From: an uncultured Actinomycetes bacterium
GTDB taxonomy: Bacteria; Actinomycetota; Actinomycetes; Nanopelagicales; Nanopelagicaceae
DNA: 10,602 bases
Direction of reading: 5' to 3'
NCBI GenBank assembly: GCA_903827345.1
Contig: CAIKID010000302.1
Location: forward strand, 1 to 10,602
Positions 7,600 through 10,602 of this stretch are shown piece by piece (position 1 is the stretch's first letter; each line of letters starts with the position of its first letter). A program made the position numbers and the translations under genes. The notes under the pieces were generated by a model. It was not told the DNA's origin. It worked only from the letters and a program-made list of their open reading frames with translations, and did no database searches.

Positions 7600-9174
7600 T
7601 TAAATATCATTCTCATCAAAAGTTAAGAAGGATGTGGATGAATCATCGTTGGGGTTGGCTGCAATTGGTTCATCTTGGATTGGGATCCCAGGCGCCTTCG
7701 GCACAGTTAAGACAAAGTGCGCACCTTGGCCTGGGGCTCCCCAGGCTTTAAGCGTCCCTTGGTGCAACTTTGCATCATCGAGCGCGATAGAAAGTCCCAA
7801 CCCGGTGCCACCTCGTAATCTCGAGCGGGAAGGATCGGCGCGCCAGAAGCGATCGAAGAGGCGTTCGGACTCGCGTTCAGTAAAACCAATTCCAAAGTCG
7901 CGGATTCCTACAGCAACTTCAATATCAGTATCCAAAATGGTTATCTCTATCGCCTTACCCTCGCTGTGATCAATGGCATTCGAAATCAAATTCCGCAAGA
8001 CCCTCTCGATACGACGCGGATCTACGGAAGCGATCACATCGCTCTCTGGGAAGAAGGTATGTATCTGTCCAGGGTGACCAGCCTGCATTTGATCAATCGA
8101 TTGGATGACAAGTGATTTGATATCAATGTCTTTGAGCTCCAGTATCGATGCGCTGGCATCGAAACGACTGACCTCTAAGAGATCTGTAAGCAGCGATTCA
8201 AATCGAGCAATTTGTGACTGCAAGAGTTCGGCGCTCCGGGCTGCAGCAGGATCCATCTTCTCTTTACCCTCGGCGATGACATCCGAAGCCATCCGGATCG
8301 TTGTTAAAGGAGTGCGTAGTTCGTGGGAGACGTCGGATACGAAACGCTGTTGTAGTCGAGAAAGGTTTTCTAAGCGAGAAATCTGTTGCTGCATCGAAAG
8401 CGCCATCTCGTTAAAGGAGATAGCAAGTCGAGCCATCTCATCTTCACCAGAGACAAGCATCCGACGATTCAAATCACCTGCGGTTAATTGTTCAGCAATC
8501 TCTGCCGCATCTCGCACTGGATTGATGGCCTGACGAATGACGTACCATGAGATTCCACCAATCATAAAGACGAGGAGGAATCCAGCAAATAAAAGCAATC
8601 GGCCGATGAAGTCGACGATCGTCTGCTGCTCTGTTAAAAGAAATACGTAGTACAACTCGTATGGCGATTGTGGTGGAATTTCGATCGCATTTCCGACAAT
8701 GATCGCACTTCTTCGGGTTCCATCCTGAAATCTAATTTCGCCGCGAATCCATTTGGCGGCTCCAAATTTCCGGACAGAGACTCGTAACGAATTTGGAATA
8801 GATGTGAGGTCAATATTTCCCGAGGCGCCATTGAACTTAGCGTTCGACTTTTTCACGAGGGGTGAGCCTATGAGCACAACTTCGCGAGGAGTAGTTGCCG
8901 CCGTTGGGTCATTCGATTGCAGAATCTTTGCAACCACCGCCTGTAATTTGAGTGATGGTAGGTAGAGCGTTGCGTCTAGTTGACCCTGGGCATACTCATA
9001 TAGTGACTGCGCTTCGGATACCGAACCACTGGACTTCTCTCGATAAATTCCGCTAGAAATCTGTCTGAAGAGAATGCTACCTACGAGTGAGATGAGAATG
9101 ATGGAGAGCAAAAAGGTTGTTGTAATGACGCGAAAGAGGATTGAGCTCCGCCATTTCACGCCTAGCCATCTCAT
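7600..9174 (-). CDS. mtrB: Sensor histidine kinase MtrB
   Basis: This is the membrane sensor kinase of the MtrAB two-component system, which in mycobacteria and corynebacteria tunes cell-wall metabolism, division and osmotic response. The 524-aa protein has TM helix 1 at about residues 13-35, an extracytoplasmic sensor region of about 150 residues, TM helix 2 at about 190-213 and a HAMP linker to about 263. The H box is FVSDVSHELRTPLTT, with phospho-acceptor His284. The ATPase domain has the N box at 395 (NLISNAIDH), the G1 box DFGIGF at 426 and the G2 box GGTGLGLS at 455. FDRFWRADPSRSR just before the G2 box is typical of MtrB. M. tuberculosis MtrB is slightly longer (567 aa). The ATG overlaps the mtrA stop as ATGA, so it is probably translationally coupled. 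The usual downstream partner gene lpqB is absent. All catalytic boxes are intact. Confidence 0.95.
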   Translation of the reverse strand: MRWLGVKWRSSILFRVITTTFLLSIILISLVGSILFRQISSGIYREKSSGSVSEAQSLYEYAQGQLDATLYLPSLKLQAVVAKILQSNDPTAATTPREVVLIGSPLVKKSNAKFNGASGNIDLTSIPNSLRVSVRKFGAAKWIRGEIRFQDGTRRSAIIVGNAIEIPPQSPYELYYVFLLTEQQTIVDFIGRLLLFAGFLLVFMIGGISWYVIRQAINPVRDAAEIAEQLTAGDLNRRMLVSGEDEMARLAISFNEMALSMQQQISRLENLSRLQQRFVSDVSHELRTPLTTIRMASDVIAEGKEKMDPAAARSAELLQSQIARFESLLTDLLEVSRFDASASILELKDIDIKSLVIQSIDQMQAGHPGQIHTFFPESDVIASVDPRRIERVLRNLISNAIDHSEGKAIEITILDTDIEVAVGIRDFGIGFTERESERLFDRFWRADPSRSRLRGGTGLGLSIALDDAKLHQGTLKAWGAPGQGAHFVLTVPKAPGIPIQDEPIAANPNDDSSTSFLTFDENDI

Positions 9175-9851
9175 ACCAGGCTCGATCCCGCCTTATATCC
9201 AACACCCCTTACGGTGAGAACGATCTGAGGATTATCAACATCTTCTTCAACCTTCGCACGCAATCTTTGAACATGGACATTTACCAGACGAGTGTCGGCG
9301 GCATTTTGATAACCCCATACCTCGCTCAGCAGTGCATCCCGGGTGAATACTCGACCAGGCTCTTTCGCTAGAGCGACGAGGAGATCGAACTCCAAGCGCG
9401 TTAGCGGAATCGTCTTCCCGTTTCTAATGATCGTGTGTGCAACCTGGTCGATGACAATGTCACAGATACGCAGGGTGGTCGAACTTTCAATGCTGGAGCG
9501 ACGTAAGCGAACCTTGATTCGAGCGACCAGCTCGGCCGGGTTAAAAGGTTTAATCATGTAATCATCGGCGCCAGCTTCGAGCCCCTTCACGACATCGTAA
9601 CTGTCGCCCTTAGCGGTTAACATAACAATTGGAACCATCGACTTTTCGCGAATTTTATTGCAGACTTCGATACCGCTTAAACCGGGAAGCATCACATCAA
9701 GCAGCACAAGATCTGGCTCATGTGAATTGAAAATCGCCATAACTTGATCGCCAGAGTTGACCAGGTCAACCTCAAAACCTGAACCGTTAAGAACGATCCC
9801 AAGCATCTCGGCTAAATCTTGGTCATCATCGACAACCATAATGAGCGTCAT
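9171..9851 (-). CDS. mtrA: Response regulator MtrA (OmpR/PhoB type)
   Basis: MtrA is the DNA-binding partner of MtrB. Starting at the ATG at 9851 it has 226 aa, against 228 in M. tuberculosis. The receiver domain has the acidic triad Asp8-Asp10, phospho-acceptor Asp52 (DLVLLDVMLPG), Thr79 and Lys101 (KPF). The C-terminal winged-helix domain, from about residue 125, contains LTRLEFDLLVALA, VFTRDALLSEVWGY and RLVNVHVQRLRAKVE, nearly identical to mycobacterial MtrA by recall. A longer in-frame start at 9869 exists, but 9851 is preferred. It begins exactly where the family sequence begins, and it shares a base with the stop codon of ahcY (TAATG), implying coupling. The stop overlaps mtrB by four bases. 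All phosphorylation residues are present, so it should be a functional regulator. Confidence 0.97.
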   Translation of the reverse strand: MTLIMVVDDDQDLAEMLGIVLNGSGFEVDLVNSGDQVMAIFNSHEPDLVLLDVMLPGLSGIEVCNKIREKSMVPIVMLTAKGDSYDVVKGLEAGADDYMIKPFNPAELVARIKVRLRRSSIESSTTLRICDIVIDQVAHTIIRNGKTIPLTRLEFDLLVALAKEPGRVFTRDALLSEVWGYQNAADTRLVNVHVQRLRAKVEEDVDNPQIVLTVRGVGYKAGSSLV

Positions 9852-10525
9852 TAGCTGCCATGCTCCCAAGAGTTGAGGTAGAGCTCCTGAGCGGGGGTCA
9901 ATGTGTCGATCGATGCCCCCATGCTGGCGAGCTTGAGGCGTGCGACCTCTTTATCAATTTCTGTTGGGACATTGTGCAGACCTGCCCCCAACGATGCTGC
10001 GGCTTTAATCAACCATTCGGCGGTGAGCGCCTGATCAGAGAAGGACATATCCATTACCGAAGCCGGGTGGCCCTCTGCCGCGCCAAGATTAACGAGTCTG
10101 CCTTCAGCAATAAGCAGTAGGCGACGACCATCAGCCAGTACGTATTCATCTGTGGAATGACGAATTCGCTTGTTCTTCTTAGCAGCGTTCTGCTCGAGCC
10201 AGGCTACATCGATCTCAATATCGAAATGTCCAGAGTTGGCAAAGATTGCGCCATCCTTCATAACGGCAAAGTGTTCCTCACGGAGTACATCACGGTTACC
10301 AGTGACGGTAACGAAGAAATCACCGATCTTCGCAGCATCCATTGAATTCATAACCCGATAGCCCTGCATCAACGCATCGAGAGCCTTTGTTGGGTCAATT
10401 TCAGTAACAACTACATTCGCGCCCATACCGCGAGCACGTTCCGCAACACCCTTGCCGCAATAACCAAAACCACATACAACAAAAGTTGAACCAGCGATCA
10501 AACTGTTTGTGGCACGGAAGAGCGC
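9851..10525 (-). CDS. ahcY: S-adenosylhomocysteinase, C-terminal part; 5' end lost at a chimeric junction
   Basis: The enzyme splits S-adenosylhomocysteine into adenosine and homocysteine, keeping SAM-dependent methylation running. About 225 C-terminal residues are present. They contain the junction-proximal LFRATNSLIAG, the NAD-binding glycine motif CGFGYCGKGVA, the VVTEIDP segment that reads the NAD ribose, and LLLIAEGRLVNLGAAEGHP. The end, YLNSWEHGS, and the absence of a terminal DHYRY motif match the short enzyme class (Thermotoga-like, about 405 aa), not the roughly 490-aa class of mycobacteria. The N-terminal ~190 residues with the substrate domain are missing. In this frame the sequence ceases to look like the family near 10525, and a TGA lies at 10555-10553. 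A gene finder may call a start at TTG 10501, but family homology continues upstream of it, so that start is artificial. The stop overlaps mtrA. Confidence 0.85.
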   Translation of the reverse strand, partial: ALFRATNSLIAGSTFVVCGFGYCGKGVAERARGMGANVVVTEIDPTKALDALMQGYRVMNSMDAAKIGDFFVTVTGNRDVLREEHFAVMKDGAIFANSGHFDIEIDVAWLEQNAAKKNKRIRHSTDEYVLADGRRLLLIAEGRLVNLGAAEGHPASVMDMSFSDQALTAEWLIKAAASLGAGLHNVPTEIDKEVARLKLASMGASIDTLTPAQELYLNSWEHGS

Positions 10526-10602
10526 AAACGAGCGACCTTGGTCATATCGACTTCAACAACGGTCGTGAGCTGAGCACTGATTTGTAGCGACTCAACCATG
10601 CG
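10522..10602 (-). pseudogene. Fragment of a lipoamide-dependent E2 acyltransferase catalytic domain
   Basis: From the right edge, a different minus-strand frame from ahcY reads RMVESLQISAQLTTVVEVDM then TKVARLR. This is the beginning of the catalytic domain of actinobacterial dihydrolipoamide acyltransferases (pyruvate, 2-oxoglutarate or branched-chain 2-oxoacid dehydrogenase E2); mycobacterial DlaT has a very similar SLQATAQL...HEVDMTKI segment. Resemblance stops at the Arg codon at 10524-10522, and the frame ends at TGA 10500-10498 after seven unrelated residues. The remaining ~200 residues of the domain are absent. The fragment is therefore joined out of frame to ahcY. Which E2 complex it came from cannot be told from 27 residues. 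Confidence 0.7.

Noticed and set aside
8105..8533. A 142-codon plus-strand ORF opposite mtrB
   Set aside because: It is a Ser/Arg-rich shadow of a clearly conserved kinase gene, with no family resemblance or supporting ribosome-binding site.
9171..9869. A longer mtrA start at 9869 adding MGAWQL
   Set aside because: The extra residues fall inside ahcY and are not part of the family N-terminus; the ATG at 9851 overlaps the ahcY stop and gives a family-length protein.
9851..10501. A 216-aa S-adenosylhomocysteinase starting at TTG 10501
   Set aside because: Family-like residues (LFRATNS) continue upstream of the TTG, so the start is an artefact of the truncated or chimeric end.

Overview
The window comes from an actinobacterium of moderate G+C (about half, by eye). 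The main evidence is the run of genes on the minus strand: S-adenosylhomocysteinase, mtrA, mtrB, comF, secA. This is the core of a cluster kept in many Actinobacteria, and MtrA and MtrB are close to the mycobacterial proteins. The short gaps, start/stop overlaps and missing usual cluster members (tmk, lpqB, hpf) suggest a compact genome such as freshwater planktonic Actinobacteria (Nanopelagicales-like). That lineage is an inference from gene order and general appearance, not a measured placement.

Layout from left to right. Positions 1-1374 (minus) hold the first 458 codons of mfd, the transcription-repair coupling factor, cut by the window edge. A 157-bp divergent intergenic region follows, with a G/C-rich inverted repeat and an AT-rich palindrome. 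Positions 1532-4168 (plus) hold a complete ppc, phosphoenolpyruvate carboxylase. It meets secA tail to tail with one base between the stop codons. Positions 4170-6857 (minus) hold complete secA with its C-terminal zinc motif. Upstream on the minus strand come comF (6905-7579), the sensor kinase mtrB (7600-9174), the response regulator mtrA (9171-9851) and the 3' part of ahcY (from 9851 to about 10525).

How the genes work together. MtrB and MtrA form a two-component system that in relatives controls cell-wall and division genes. They are joined by an ATGA overlap, and mtrA is joined to ahcY by a TAATG overlap, so these three are probably co-translated. comF and secA lie 20 and 47 nt behind in the same direction and may share the transcript. 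SecA drives protein export, ahcY clears S-adenosylhomocysteine from methylation reactions, ppc feeds oxaloacetate to the TCA cycle, and mfd couples stalled transcription to nucleotide excision repair.

The most important oddity is at the right edge. Upstream of about position 10525 the reading frame stops resembling S-adenosylhomocysteinase. The last ~80 bases, in another frame, encode the start of a lipoamide-dependent E2 acyltransferase catalytic domain. This is a chimeric junction: probably an assembly or amplification artefact at a contig end, less likely a real rearrangement. I found no RNA gene, CRISPR array, insertion sequence or unknown multi-gene system; the rest is conserved housekeeping sequence.
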